This document shows positions 38,310 through 46,824 of a stretch of DNA of 64,000 nucleotides, piece by piece. Made by a program: the position numbers and the translations under genes. Each line of letters opens with the position of its first letter. Position 1 is the first letter of the stretch. The notes below the pieces were generated by a model, which ran no database searches, had not been told where the DNA came from, and worked only from the letters and a program-made list of their open reading frames with translations. Origin of the DNA: Cohnella cholangitidis. Lineage in GTDB: Bacteria > Bacillota > Bacilli > Paenibacillales > Paenibacillaceae. The stretch is taken from assembly GCF_014107495.1 (NCBI RefSeq), contig NZ_CP041969.1, positions 744,001-808,000 of the forward strand, read 5' to 3'.

Positions 38310-39701
38310 TTAGAGCTCCTTGCGGCTGCGCACCTCGAAAATGCCGAATTTCAAATAATGCCCTTCTTCGACGCCGGCCAATTGCGGATGGTCTTTGCCC
38401 GCTCCTCGCCATTCGATCCGACGTATGATCTTACCCGCATCCTTGGCGGCTTCTTGGATCGTTTCCAGGAAGAGATCCGGTCTTACATGGTACGAGCAAC
38501 TGGCCGTTACCAAATAACCGCCCTCGTTCAATAGCTTCATCGCCTGCAAGTTAATGTCCTTGTACCCGCGGCGAGCTCCTTCGACGGCGCGTTTCGTCTT
38601 CGCGAAGGCCGGAGGATCCAGAATAATCACGTCCCACGTCCGTCCCTCGGAGGTCAACGGCTTAGAGGTGTCTACCTTGACGCCGGCCGCTTTTGCGTTC
38701 GCTCGCGATTGCCGTTCATCGCGACCGGCGACTTGTTGGCGCAAATATTCGAAGGCATCGGCGGCGACGAACTCCACGCGGTCCGTGAAGCCGTTTATTT
38801 CAACGTTGTGGCGCGCTGTCTGAAGAGCGTGTTCCGAAATGTCCAGGCAGGTCACTTTTTTGGCGCCGTAATCGCAGGCGTGCAAAGTAAAGCTTCCCGT
38901 ATGTGCGAAACATTCGAGTACGGTTGCCCCGTCCCAATAAGGGAAAGTAACCTCGCTCCCTTTTTCGTTGACCGGAACCATCCGGGCGGTTCCCTCATCC
39001 GACGTCTTCTCTGCCAGCTTGATTCCGCTCCGCGCTCCCCAGCCTTTCACCAACGGCCTGATCGAAGCCCGGTTCTCCCGCTGGTCGAAGAAATAACCGG
39101 TTTTTTGCCCGCCTTCGATATCGACCTGAACTTTCAATCCATTCTCCACGATCTCCACATGCCTTGAGCATTCTCCGTACAGGACGCCCGTTCTCTCTTC
39201 CAGTCCTTCCAAAGTGCGGACGCCCACGTCGCTTCTCTCGTATATGCCTTGAGGAGCGAATACTTCGATAAGAGCCGGAAGCCAAGCGTCCTTCGCTAGC
39301 TCCATCCCTAACGTGAGCACCTGGACGACCAGGACGCCGTTGAAACGATCGACGACGAGTCCCGGCAGGAAATCGGCTTCGCCGTACACGAGGCGGCACG
39401 AAGTTTCTTCTCCGAGAAAACGGGACCGGTGAGCTCTCGCATGTTCGAAACGTTTCTTGAAGAAACCCGCGTCCATCGCTTCTAACGGCCCGTAAGCTAC
39501 GACTCTCACCGTAATTTGCGAAGCCGGATTCCAATATCCCGTTCCTAATAATTGTCCGCGATGATCGCGTACTTCCACCAACTGCCCGGGAGTCGCCTCG
39601 CCTTCCGTTTTGGCGATCTCGTTAGCATATATCCAAGGATGTCCTTCCTCCAGACGAGGTCGTCTTCCTTTGTTTAACCATACCGCTGCTTGACTGCTCA
39701 T
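38310..39701 (-). CDS. Class I rRNA large-subunit methyltransferase, RlmI-like
   Basis: This 463-residue protein has an N-terminal PUA domain (HPWIYANEI, about 20-28), a central RlmI-type linker and a C-terminal Rossmann methyltransferase. ECFAHTGSFTLHA is the SAM motif, DPPAFAKTK the catalytic block (motif IV) and TASCSYHV carries the conserved cysteine. RlmI methylates a cytosine C5 of 23S rRNA in E. coli; B. subtilis YwbD is similar. About 65 extra residues, in two inserts around FFDQREN (about 210-240) and FEYLRQQ..SEG (about 310-345), make it longer than E. coli RlmI (396). It is divergent from the Na/Pi gene. Confidence 0.88.
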   Translation of the reverse strand: MSSQAAVWLNKGRRPRLEEGHPWIYANEIAKTEGEATPGQLVEVRDHRGQLLGTGYWNPASQITVRVVAYGPLEAMDAGFFKKRFEHARAHRSRFLGEETSCRLVYGEADFLPGLVVDRFNGVLVVQVLTLGMELAKDAWLPALIEVFAPQGIYERSDVGVRTLEGLEERTGVLYGECSRHVEIVENGLKVQVDIEGGQKTGYFFDQRENRASIRPLVKGWGARSGIKLAEKTSDEGTARMVPVNEKGSEVTFPYWDGATVLECFAHTGSFTLHACDYGAKKVTCLDISEHALQTARHNVEINGFTDRVEFVAADAFEYLRQQVAGRDERQSRANAKAAGVKVDTSKPLTSEGRTWDVIILDPPAFAKTKRAVEGARRGYKDINLQAMKLLNEGGYLVTASCSYHVRPDLFLETIQEAAKDAGKIIRRIEWRGAGKDHPQLAGVEEGHYLKFGIFEVRSRKEL

Positions 39702-39782
39702 TTGCCATCCGCTCCTTATCCGTTTCCTTAACCGATCATAAACTTGTCCTGTTTTCGCATAGTGTTATTGGGGGGTGCGAAT

Positions 39783-40757
39783 ATGATTGCCAGCTTCATT
39801 TTCCCGTCTTTGCTCGGTTTTGCTTTGTTATTGTCCGGCATGAAAGTAATGGAAACTTCCCTGCAACAATGGGCAGGCCGGAAACTTTCCAACTGGGTAT
39901 CCCGTTCGACGGAGACTCCGCTTAGGGGGTTCGTCGTCGGTACCGCCGCTTCGGCGCTTCTTCAGAGCAGTACGGCAGTGACCGTGCTCACGATAGGTTT
40001 CGTTAACGCCGGATGGCTCACTTTGTCCCGAAGCTTCGGGATTATTCTCGGAACGAACGTAGGCACGTGCTTCACGACGGAACTCATGAGTCTCCAATTG
40101 CACCGCTACGGGGAGCCGCTTCTGGTCGCGGGCGCATTCGGTTGGATGATTACCTTTGTTTTGAATGAAATGCGGGATGCAAGCTCCGCTCCCCGGTGGG
40201 GAACGACCTTGCGTTATGTATCCGTTGCCGTTGGAGGCTTCGGGTTGCTGCTCGTCGGCTTCAAGCTTCTCCAAGGAATGGGACCTGCCCTGCGTGAAAA
40301 CGAGCTGTTCGAAGCGTTGATGCGACATACGGACGAGTACTTGTTATGGGGAGTCCTTGGCGGCGCCGCGCTTACCGCGCTAGTCCATTCCAGCGCCGCG
40401 GTCATCGCGATGTGCATGGGGCTCGCGGCCACGGGAGCGATCTCGCCGGAAGCCGGAGTCGCGATCGTGCTTGGAGCGAATATCGGTACTTGTTTTACCG
40501 GATTGGTCGCTTCGCTCGGCGGAGGCCCCGGAGGCCGGTTCGTCGCCTTGTCCCAGCTTGTGCTTAACGCGGGAGGAGCCTTGCTTTTCTACCCGTTGAT
40601 CGGCATCCTGCACGCGGCAGCGGCCTATATTTCTCCCGGCGACCCCTCCGCCCAGATTGCGCACGCGCAGACGATTTTTAACGTGCTGTGCTCCGTAATT
40701 GCTCTTCCGATCGCCTATTTGCCTGTCTGGCGTAACGCGGACTCGGGAAATCTTTAG
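39783..40757 (+). CDS. yqeW: Na/Pi cotransporter family protein (YqeW-like)
   Basis: This 324-residue membrane protein has about eight or nine helices and two inverted Na/Pi repeats. The first signature is ALLQSSTAVTVLTIGF (about 57-72) and the second ALVHSSAAVIAMCMG (about 200-214). In the second repeat the usual Gln is His. No PhoU domain follows. The ATG at 39783 with GGGGGG seven bases upstream gives a normal hydrophobic start. It is flanked by rlmI-like (divergent) and deoC (convergent). B. subtilis yqeW lies beside yqeV (mtaB) likewise. Confidence 0.88.
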   Translation: MIASFIFPSLLGFALLLSGMKVMETSLQQWAGRKLSNWVSRSTETPLRGFVVGTAASALLQSSTAVTVLTIGFVNAGWLTLSRSFGIILGTNVGTCFTTELMSLQLHRYGEPLLVAGAFGWMITFVLNEMRDASSAPRWGTTLRYVSVAVGGFGLLLVGFKLLQGMGPALRENELFEALMRHTDEYLLWGVLGGAALTALVHSSAAVIAMCMGLAATGAISPEAGVAIVLGANIGTCFTGLVASLGGGPGGRFVALSQLVLNAGGALLFYPLIGILHAAAAYISPGDPSAQIAHAQTIFNVLCSVIALPIAYLPVWRNADSGNL

Positions 40758-40763
40758 CCATGC

Positions 40764-41465
40764 TTAGCGGGATAAGCCATGAACGAGCGCTTTTCCCGAG
40801 CTGCTGCCTATCCGATTAGCGCCGGCGTTTAACAATAATATCGCGGACTCCGCCGTCCGAATGCCTCCGGACGCTTTAATCCCCATGGCATCCGAAATGG
40901 ATGACCTAAGGAGCCTAATGACTTTCTCCGAAGCACCTTTGCCGCCGAATCCCGTAGACGTCTGGATGTAGTCCGCCCCTGCCGTTTCCGCGATTTTGGC
41001 GCCGGTCGCGATCTGTTCATCGGTCAACAAACCCGTTTCCAAGATCACCTTCACCAGAGCCCCTCCTTGAACGGCTTGGACTACCGCGGCGATGTCCCTC
41101 TCCACCGCTTCGTAATCTCCGTCCGTTAGCTTGCCGACTGATAGGACCATATCGATCTCCGATGCGCCGTCATCGAGCGCCGCGGACGCTTCGAACGCCT
41201 TCGCCCTAGTCGCGTGCGCCCCAAGCGGAAAACCGACTACCGCGCTTATTTTCACGGAAGTGCCGCCTAATCTTTCCCGGCACAATCGAACCCATCCCCC
41301 GCTCACGCAAACGCCGTAGTAACCGTCTTCGACCGCTTCATTGCACAGATCGATATAAGGTTTGGCACCCGCCTCGGCAGAGACTAACGTATAATCGATG
41401 AAGGCTGCTAAACGGCCGTCCGTTTGCCATATAGGAAACCGCGTTTCCTCGGACACAGCTACCAC
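40764..41465 (-). CDS. deoC: DeoC-family aldolase homologue lacking the Schiff-base lysine
   Basis: This 233-residue protein is clearly a DERA fold: VVGFPLGA, SEIDMVLSVGKL (D105), VKVILETGLL and GIKASGGIRT (K197) match D102 and K201 of the E. coli enzyme. The Schiff-base lysine, normally in the FIKTSTG/FVKTSTGF motif, is replaced by glutamine: DYIQTSTGF, Q168, codon CAG. Without it the standard aldol reaction (deoxyribose 5-phosphate to glyceraldehyde 3-phosphate and acetaldehyde) is not expected. It may have another activity or be inactive. The reading frame is otherwise intact. It follows a Nudix gene by 14 bases. Confidence 0.88.
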   Translation of the reverse strand: MVAVSEETRFPIWQTDGRLAAFIDYTLVSAEAGAKPYIDLCNEAVEDGYYGVCVSGGWVRLCRERLGGTSVKISAVVGFPLGAHATRAKAFEASAALDDGASEIDMVLSVGKLTDGDYEAVERDIAAVVQAVQGGALVKVILETGLLTDEQIATGAKIAETAGADYIQTSTGFGGKGASEKVIRLLRSSISDAMGIKASGGIRTAESAILLLNAGANRIGSSSGKALVHGLSR

Positions 41466-41479
41466 TCCCGTATTCAGCT

Positions 41480-41908
41480 TTATACTTTGACTCCTAGTTT
41501 CTCAAGCGCAAGCCTGAGCACTTCATCGTTGTTATCGTAACCGGAATCGCGCTGCAATTTCCAAGCTTCGGCAGGTTCATGCCAAGCGACTCCCGTAATT
41601 TCCTCGACTTGTGCCTGGAGATTACCTTTGGCCGCCTCGACTAGATAATAATGCACTTCCTTCTGAACCGCACCCAGCTGCGCATGCTCATAGACGTAAG
41701 AAATGACTTGCAGAGGCGCGGACAATCGCCCCGTTATGCCCGTCTCTTCTTCGATTTCCCGCAACGCCGTTTGTTCGATCGTCTCCCCCGGTTCCATTTT
41801 CCCCTTCGCCAACGTCATACGTCCGAACCGATCTTCGATCAACTGGATTTCCAGCAGTCCCTCGCGCTTACGATAGACTACGCCTCCGGCGGAAATTTCC
41901 GTCTTCAT
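41480..41908 (-). CDS. Nudix hydrolase
   Basis: This 142-residue protein has a complete Nudix box, GKMEPGETIEQTALREIEEETG (about 36-57), with the metal-binding REIEEE core. The start SAGGVVYRK is typical of Nudix enzymes for diadenosine polyphosphates or related nucleoside diphosphate derivatives. The exact substrate is not predictable. It heads a two-gene unit with deoC, which suggests nucleotide housecleaning. An ATG start with GGGGA upstream was chosen. Confidence 0.9.
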   Translation of the reverse strand: MKTEISAGGVVYRKREGLLEIQLIEDRFGRMTLAKGKMEPGETIEQTALREIEEETGITGRLSAPLQVISYVYEHAQLGAVQKEVHYYLVEAAKGNLQAQVEEITGVAWHEPAEAWKLQRDSGYDNNDEVLRLALEKLGVKV

Positions 41909-41942
41909 GCCACGAATCCCCCTATTGTTCCTATGTATGAGA

Positions 41943-41998
41943 AAAAGACTTCATCGAAAGGAGGATGCTTGCGCAAATCCGCCTTGCGATGAAATCTT
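41943..41998 (-). terminator. Terminator after mtaB
   Basis: GATTTCATCG pairs with CGATGAAGTC (41987-41996 with 41947-41956), extended inward by AAGG..CCTT and GGAT..ATCC, and is followed by TTTTTCTC on the minus strand. It is a long, strong terminator. Confidence 0.85.
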
Positions 41999-42010
41999 CG
42001 ATCCGAAATG

Positions 42011-43360
42011 CTAAGCTTGCATCGCCATCGGGTGCGATTGGATATCCAATACCTCTAACAGCTCGCCCTGGCATTCATTCACCGCGGAATCCGTAATGCG
42101 CACTCGGCATAGCTTGCCGATCATCGACGGATCTCCGTTGAATACGACTTGAATGTAGTTGTCGGTATATCCGGAAATGAGCCCGGACCCTTCCGCGCCC
42201 TTCGCTTCCCGTTCGGGAATGACGTCGAGCACCTTGCCGACCCACTCCCTGCCGTAAGCCGCTTGCATGCGCTCGGACAGATCGATCAGTTGATGCACGC
42301 GTTCGTGCTTCGTTTCTTCGTCTACCTGCTCATCCATGCGAGCCGCAGGCGTTCCCGTGCGCTTGGAATACGGGAATACGTGCATCTCCGCGAAATTCAT
42401 CGCTTCCATGAATTTGTAGCCGTTCTCGAATTGCTCTTGAGTTTCGCCCGGGAACCCGACAATGACGTCCGTCGTAATCGCGACCCCCGGCATAGCTTCT
42501 TGGATAAGACGGATCTTCTCCGCAAACTCCGCCGTCGTATATTTGCGACGCATCCTCTTCAAGATATCGTCGTCGCCCGCTTGAAGCGGAATATGAAGAT
42601 GCCGGCACATTTTGGGCGAGCTGTTCAAAATGGCAATCATCTTCTCGTCGATCTGACTTGCTTCGATCGAGCTGATCCGAATGCGCTCCAGACCTTCGAT
42701 TTTATCCAAGTCGGCCAGCAGGTTGGCTAACCGGTAATTTTCCAAGTCGTCTCCGTATCCACCGGTATGGATACCGGTCAGGACGATTTCCTTGTAACCC
42801 GCGGCGACGAGCTGGCGGGCTTGATCCAGTACGCTTTCCGGCTTGCGGCTGCGGGACAGTCCGCGAGACCATGGAATGATGCAGAACGTACAGAAGTTGT
42901 TGCAGCCTTCTTGGATCTTCAAGAACGCGCGAGTCCGTTCCGCGAAATCCGGAACGTCCAACTCCTCGAACTCCCTGGTTTTCATAATATTGCGAACCGC
43001 GTTGACCGGCTTGCGATCGTTCTGAATGTCGGTAATGAACGACATTAGTTTCTCGCGGTCTTGCGTTCCGATGACGAGATCGACTCCCGGTATCGCCATG
43101 ATCTCGGCAGGCGACGTTTGCGCGTAACAACCCGTAACCGCGATGACGGCATCCGGATTTCTGCGCACCGCGCGGCGGATGATTTGCCGGCTTTTCTTGT
43201 CGCCCGTATTCGTAACCGTACAAGTATTAATCAAATAAACATCGGCCGTCTGTTCGAAGTCCACTTGCTCGTAGCCTTCGTTCTTGAACAGCTGCCAGAT
43301 CGCCTCGGTATCGTAAAAATTGACTTTGCAGCCAAGCGTATAAAATGCCACGTTAGGCAT
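42011..43360 (-). CDS. mtaB: tRNA t6A37 methylthiotransferase MtaB
   Basis: This 449-residue radical SAM enzyme converts t6A37 to ms2t6A37 in tRNA. N-terminal UPF0004 cysteines are C11, C47 and C78; the radical SAM cluster is CNNFCTFC with C153, C157 and C160. A TRAM domain lies at the C-terminus (about 380-440). TLGCKVN at the N-terminus marks the MtaB rather than MiaB subgroup. The ATG at 43360 has GGGAGGA upstream and stands two bases after rsmE. Confidence 0.95.
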   Translation of the reverse strand: MPNVAFYTLGCKVNFYDTEAIWQLFKNEGYEQVDFEQTADVYLINTCTVTNTGDKKSRQIIRRAVRRNPDAVIAVTGCYAQTSPAEIMAIPGVDLVIGTQDREKLMSFITDIQNDRKPVNAVRNIMKTREFEELDVPDFAERTRAFLKIQEGCNNFCTFCIIPWSRGLSRSRKPESVLDQARQLVAAGYKEIVLTGIHTGGYGDDLENYRLANLLADLDKIEGLERIRISSIEASQIDEKMIAILNSSPKMCRHLHIPLQAGDDDILKRMRRKYTTAEFAEKIRLIQEAMPGVAITTDVIVGFPGETQEQFENGYKFMEAMNFAEMHVFPYSKRTGTPAARMDEQVDEETKHERVHQLIDLSERMQAAYGREWVGKVLDVIPEREAKGAEGSGLISGYTDNYIQVVFNGDPSMIGKLCRVRITDSAVNECQGELLEVLDIQSHPMAMQA

Positions 43361-43362
43361 CT

Positions 43363-44139
43363 TCAGATTCCTCCCAACTCTCCGGACTCGTAAGCCAGAC
43401 AAGCAAGCGCGAATAACGCCGCCGTCTCCGTCCGTAATATTCTTTTACCCAGTCCGACCCATTTTGCCCCGGATGCCGTTGCCGCTTCCGCCTCTTGCGG
43501 GGTAAAGCCCCCTTCCGGCCCGATCACGACCATCACGCGCGGCGCGGTTGCCGACGTTGGGGATAGCTCGGACTTGAAGTTCGCCAGCAGCTCGCGCAGC
43601 CCGTTTCCCGAACGTCCTTCTTCTTCATAACAAAAGAGTACAAGATCATATTCGGCGAATCGCTTAAGCAAAGCTTTCCACGAACTGACCGCATCGATTT
43701 GCGGAACGATGCTTCGATGGCTTTGCTCCGCGGCCTCCTTGGCGATCTTGCGCCAACGTTCGATCCTTTTCGCTTCCTTGCGCTCATCGTATTGCACGAC
43801 CGTACGCTGCGACAAGAAAGGCTGGAATGCGAACGCTCCCGCTTCCGTTCCCTTCTGAATAACGATTTCGAGTTTGTCCCCTTTGGGCAAGCTCTGAGCT
43901 ACCGTCACTTTCCACGCCATCTCGGCGTTCGACGATAACTCTTCTACGATATCCGCCTGCACTTTATCTTTATCCACCGACACGATCTTGGCGAGTACGT
44001 CTCGACCGTTACCGTCGCAGGCTATAAAACAATCTCCCGGTTTGGATCTCATGACGGCGGCCACATGCCGGGCGTCTTCTCCCTCAAGCGCGACGGATCG
44101 TTCCCCCATCAGCGCCGCGGGCACAAAATAACGCTGCAT
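43363..44139 (-). CDS. rsmE: 16S rRNA (uracil(1498)-N(3))-methyltransferase RsmE
   Basis: This 258-residue SPOUT-class methyltransferase acts on U1498 of 16S rRNA. It starts with MQRYFVPA and HVAAVMRSKPGD of the PUA-like N-domain. The knot motifs are VVIGPEGGFTPQEAE (about 195-210) and LGKRILRTETA (about 230-240), where SAM binds. GGAGG lies upstream of the ATG. It is followed directly by mtaB, as yqeU-yqeV in B. subtilis. The site-2 protease and prmA lie upstream. Confidence 0.94.
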   Translation of the reverse strand: MQRYFVPAALMGERSVALEGEDARHVAAVMRSKPGDCFIACDGNGRDVLAKIVSVDKDKVQADIVEELSSNAEMAWKVTVAQSLPKGDKLEIVIQKGTEAGAFAFQPFLSQRTVVQYDERKEAKRIERWRKIAKEAAEQSHRSIVPQIDAVSSWKALLKRFAEYDLVLFCYEEEGRSGNGLRELLANFKSELSPTSATAPRVMVVIGPEGGFTPQEAEAATASGAKWVGLGKRILRTETAALFALACLAYESGELGGI

Positions 44140-44249
44140 CTAATTATAGCCTCCCGCTTATGTTCCATCCTTCATCATACCTTGTTCCGGATTTTTTCGC
44201 TACCATAGGCGATTGTAAAAAATATGCATATATGACCATTAGCCGATGA

Positions 44250-44912
44250 TTAGAAAATCAAGTTTAGAATGTTATTCATCCCGTCCCAAATCGGACCTCT
44301 TAAACTCATCAACGGGCTGATCGTAACGGCTCGCAGAGGCGGTATAAAGATGATCAACAGGAAAGCGAACGTGATCCATTGACCCATTTCTTGAATCTTG
44401 ATACGTGTTCTAATCGGCAGAAACTCTTCTACTATCCGATAACCGTCCAAAGGAGGAATCGGAATCAAGTTGAAGATAAACAGCGCAAGGTTGATAGCCA
44501 TCCAATAGTTAACGAAAGTAACTAAATTATTCAGGAAATCAATCGAAGCATGATCGAATACGTTCAAGGCGCTTAATAAATGAATGAGAAATAAAAATAC
44601 AAAAGCAAGAAGCAAATTGCTGAGAGGCCCTGCGGCCGTAACCAGAATGCTCATCAAGCGCGGATTCTTGAATCTGCTGCGGCGAACCGGCACCGGCTTA
44701 GCCCAACCGAATCCGGCCAACACCAGAAACAACATCCCGATCCAATCCAAGTGAGCCAACGGGTTTAAAGTAACCCGTCCTTCCCGGTATGCCGTATCGT
44801 CTCCGAATTTCCATGCCGTCCATGCATGAGCGAACTCATGTACGGTAAAAGCGATCAGCATGATCAGGATAATGACGGGAAGATGTTCTATCGGAAACCA
44901 GAAAAAGCTCAC
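44250..44912 (-). CDS. Site-2 protease family (M50) membrane protein
   Basis: This 220-residue metalloprotease has about five or six membrane helices. HEFAH (H25, E26, H29) and the distal zinc aspartate in PPLDGYR (D156) form the active site. It lacks PDZ or CBS domains, like the short rhomboid-sized M50 proteins of Bacillota. The substrate is unknown. GTG 44912 overlaps the prmA stop as GTGA, with GGGGGA upstream. Confidence 0.88.
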   Translation of the reverse strand: MSFFWFPIEHLPVIILIMLIAFTVHEFAHAWTAWKFGDDTAYREGRVTLNPLAHLDWIGMLFLVLAGFGWAKPVPVRRSRFKNPRLMSILVTAAGPLSNLLLAFVFLFLIHLLSALNVFDHASIDFLNNLVTFVNYWMAINLALFIFNLIPIPPLDGYRIVEEFLPIRTRIKIQEMGQWITFAFLLIIFIPPLRAVTISPLMSLRGPIWDGMNNILNLIF

Positions 44913-45898
44913 TGGCCGTCCCCCTTCGGTTTTCCGGCGACGAACGCCACCCATTCTTCTTGCCTCAACACGTCGATAATCTCGAATCCGGCCGCCAGCA
45001 ATCCCGCCTCTACGATCATTTCTTTGTTCTTGTAGATACCCGACGTAATATAGATTCCGCCCGGCTTGAGCACTTCCATGACGTCTCCGATGAACAATAA
45101 AATAATCTCCGCCAAAATGTTAGCGACGACGAGATCTACGGGAGGAGTTACCCCTACCGCGGCCGTTGCGGTCGATTCTCTCTCGTTAAGCACGCCTAAT
45201 AAATCGCTAAGCCTAACTTCGACATCATTCTCGTAACCGTTCAACTCGATGTTCTCTTGCGCGCATTTGACGGCTACCGGATCCAAATCGAGCGCCAATA
45301 CTTTAGATGCGCCAAGTTTCATAGCACCAATAGCAAGAACTCCTGATCCCGTTCCGACGTCAATGATCTGCTCTCCGCCTTTGATCGCGTGATCCAAAGC
45401 TTTCAAGCAAAGCGCCGTCGTAGCATGCGCGCCCGTTCCGAAAGCCATGCCCGGGTCGATCTCGATAATGAGCTCGCCTTCGCTCGGCGTATACTCTTCC
45501 CAAGTCGGCTTAATCGTGAGTCGCTCGGTTATCGCGATCGGTTTGAAGTATTGTTTCCATGCGTCGGCCCAATCGTCCTCGTGCACGTCTCCGATCTCGA
45601 TCGTGAATTCTCCCGCATCGAATCCGTACTCCGGGAGTCCTTCTAGCAACGCCTTTAATTCTATTGCGATAGGCTCCATCTTGGTCTCTTCCGAGAAATA
45701 AGCCTTGAAAACGGCATAGCCAGGTCTAATATCGTTCAGCGGAGTATCGTAGACTTCCCCGTAAGTCGTGTTTCTCGGTTTGTCCTCCGACCATGCTTCT
45801 TCAACCGAGACGCCGCCCGCTCCAAGCTCAGTCAAATAATGCGTAACCATTTCCTGAGACGACTCCGTCGCCAGGACGGTGATTTCATGCCAGCGCAA
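44909..45898 (-). CDS. prmA: Ribosomal protein L11 methyltransferase PrmA
   Basis: This 329-residue enzyme methylates ribosomal protein L11. A TTG start at 45898 with GGAGG seven bases upstream gives the MRWHEI start of the family. The SAM-binding motif is DVGTGSGVLAIGAMKLG (about 178-194), and VANILAEII (about 250) is motif IV. An N-terminal substrate-recognition domain comes first. In B. subtilis it follows dnaJ; here two small genes and a terminator lie between, and prmA has its own promoter. Confidence 0.94.
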   Translation of the reverse strand: MRWHEITVLATESSQEMVTHYLTELGAGGVSVEEAWSEDKPRNTTYGEVYDTPLNDIRPGYAVFKAYFSEETKMEPIAIELKALLEGLPEYGFDAGEFTIEIGDVHEDDWADAWKQYFKPIAITERLTIKPTWEEYTPSEGELIIEIDPGMAFGTGAHATTALCLKALDHAIKGGEQIIDVGTGSGVLAIGAMKLGASKVLALDLDPVAVKCAQENIELNGYENDVEVRLSDLLGVLNERESTATAAVGVTPPVDLVVANILAEIILLFIGDVMEVLKPGGIYITSGIYKNKEMIVEAGLLAAGFEIIDVLRQEEWVAFVAGKPKGDGQ

Positions 45899-45947
45899 AT
45901 CATTTCCTCCTCATGACTCTATGCCTTATGACTTCTTAATGAATCTC

Positions 45948-45978
45948 ATTATACACGCACTGATTTGCATGATGCAAA
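45948..45978 (-). promoter_or_regulatory. prmA promoter with a palindromic element over the -35
   Basis: On the minus strand TTGCAT (45972-45977) and TATAAT (45948-45953) are 18 bases apart. A perfect dyad TTTGCAT-N-ATGCAAA (45964-45978) covers the -35 and could be a repressor site. No regulator is known. Confidence 0.65.
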
Positions 45979-46109
45979 AACCTTTACCTCCTTCGCCGTG
46001 CTCGCGGTTGGCTTTGTCCGCTATCCCATTCAGTCAGGACTAACTCCGTGACGTTCATCGCTGGCGTGATCAAAGCTATGACCTGAAACGCTTCACCTTC
46101 TGAGCGAAA

Positions 46110-46169
46110 GGGATAATGGACCTAGCGAGAAAAAAATAGGGCCTTTACGGAGTTGAGGGAATAATGGAC
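46110..46169 (+). repeat. Short direct repeat near prmA
   Basis: GGGATAATGGAC (46110-46121) and GGGAATAATGGAC (46157-46169) recur 47 bases apart. A third, weaker GGAATAGCGG follows at about 46185. This may be the remnant of a dispersed intergenic repeat. The rest of 45979-46203 holds no gene. Confidence 0.4.
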
Positions 46170-46203
46170 ATACATGAGCAGAAGGAATAGCGGCAAAACG
46201 TAC

Positions 46204-46235
46204 GAAAAAACGCACCACGCCAAAGCGAGATGCGT
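46204..46235 (-). terminator. Terminator after the small-gene pair
   Basis: ACGCATC pairs with GGTGCGT on the minus strand around a loop of about a dozen bases, followed by TTTTTTCG. It lies just after the stop at 46247. Confidence 0.8.
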
Positions 46236-46246
46236 CCTTCTACGTA

Positions 46247-46567
46247 CTATATGATTTGTCCGCCGGCCTGCACGATAACCGTACGAGCCTGGTCCGCGGC
46301 GTCTTCGGGTACATTAGCGGATAAAGTGAATTCGGCAACGGGAGTGACCGCGGATGGAGTAAGCTCAACCGAGGCCTCCAATCGGGAATCCGATAACGGT
46401 GACGCTTCCGAACTGCCAATAGCCGAGGGCAATTGCGCTGAGGATGGGGAGGATGATGCTCCGCTGAACCTCTCCAATCGGAAACGATCCCCGCGCAAAG
46501 ATGCTAGCTTGCGTATAACCGATTCCGCTTGGTCCTGCGTCTCGAATCTCGCCTGAAGGGGCTGCAT
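46247..46567 (-). CDS. Small protein of unknown function with duplicated alpha-beta motif
   Basis: This 106-residue protein has an N-terminal part (QARFETQDQAESVIRKLASL) and a C-terminal part (FTLSANVPEDAADQARTVIV) with similar alternating pattern, joined by a Ser/Ala-rich linker of about 50 residues. No family name is known to me. An ATG at 46567 with GAGG six bases upstream was chosen; a GTG at 46582, overlapping the previous stop as GTGA, would add five residues. It is co-transcribed with the 47-residue gene upstream. Confidence 0.68.
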   Translation of the reverse strand: MQPLQARFETQDQAESVIRKLASLRGDRFRLERFSGASSSPSSAQLPSAIGSSEASPLSDSRLEASVELTPSAVTPVAEFTLSANVPEDAADQARTVIVQAGGQII

Positions 46568-46578
46568 GTCCAACCTCG

Positions 46579-46722
46579 TCACTCCCCCTCGTACTCGGAA
46601 GCTCTTCGGTCGGCCGCTTCCGCGCGTTCTTGGGCTTCCTTATCGTCGCGATCCGCCAGCTCTTCGGAAAATTCGACGTCCTCTGCCGAAGCGATCGGCA
46701 ATTGCTCTTGTTCGTTGTTCAT
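46579..46722 (-). CDS. 47-residue acidic protein, YfhD-like
   Basis: ATG 46722 is preceded by an ideal GAAGGAGGAATACAC site and opens a frame of 47 codons ending in TGA at 46579-46581. The product is acidic, with the pattern EFSEELADRDDKEAQERAEAAD-like that recalls small YfhD-type Bacillales proteins. The likeness is from memory and not certain. Its stop overlaps the GTG start option of the following gene. The strong ribosome binding site and codon pattern make it a real gene. Confidence 0.75.
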   Translation of the reverse strand: MNNEQEQLPIASAEDVEFSEELADRDDKEAQERAEAADRRASEYEGE

Positions 46723-46784
46723 GTGTATTCCTCCTTCAAAATCTTCATTCTCATAGATTTCTCAACAGGAACCCGCATTATGCA

Positions 46785-46820
46785 AAAATAAAAAACCGCC
46801 CAGATTACTCTGGACGGTTC
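46785..46820 (-). terminator. Terminator after dnaJ
   Basis: AACCGTCCAGA-GTAA-TCTGGGCGGTT on the minus strand is followed by TTTTTATTTTTG. It closes the hrcA-grpE-dnaK-dnaJ operon. Confidence 0.9.
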
Positions 46821-46824
46821 ATTT

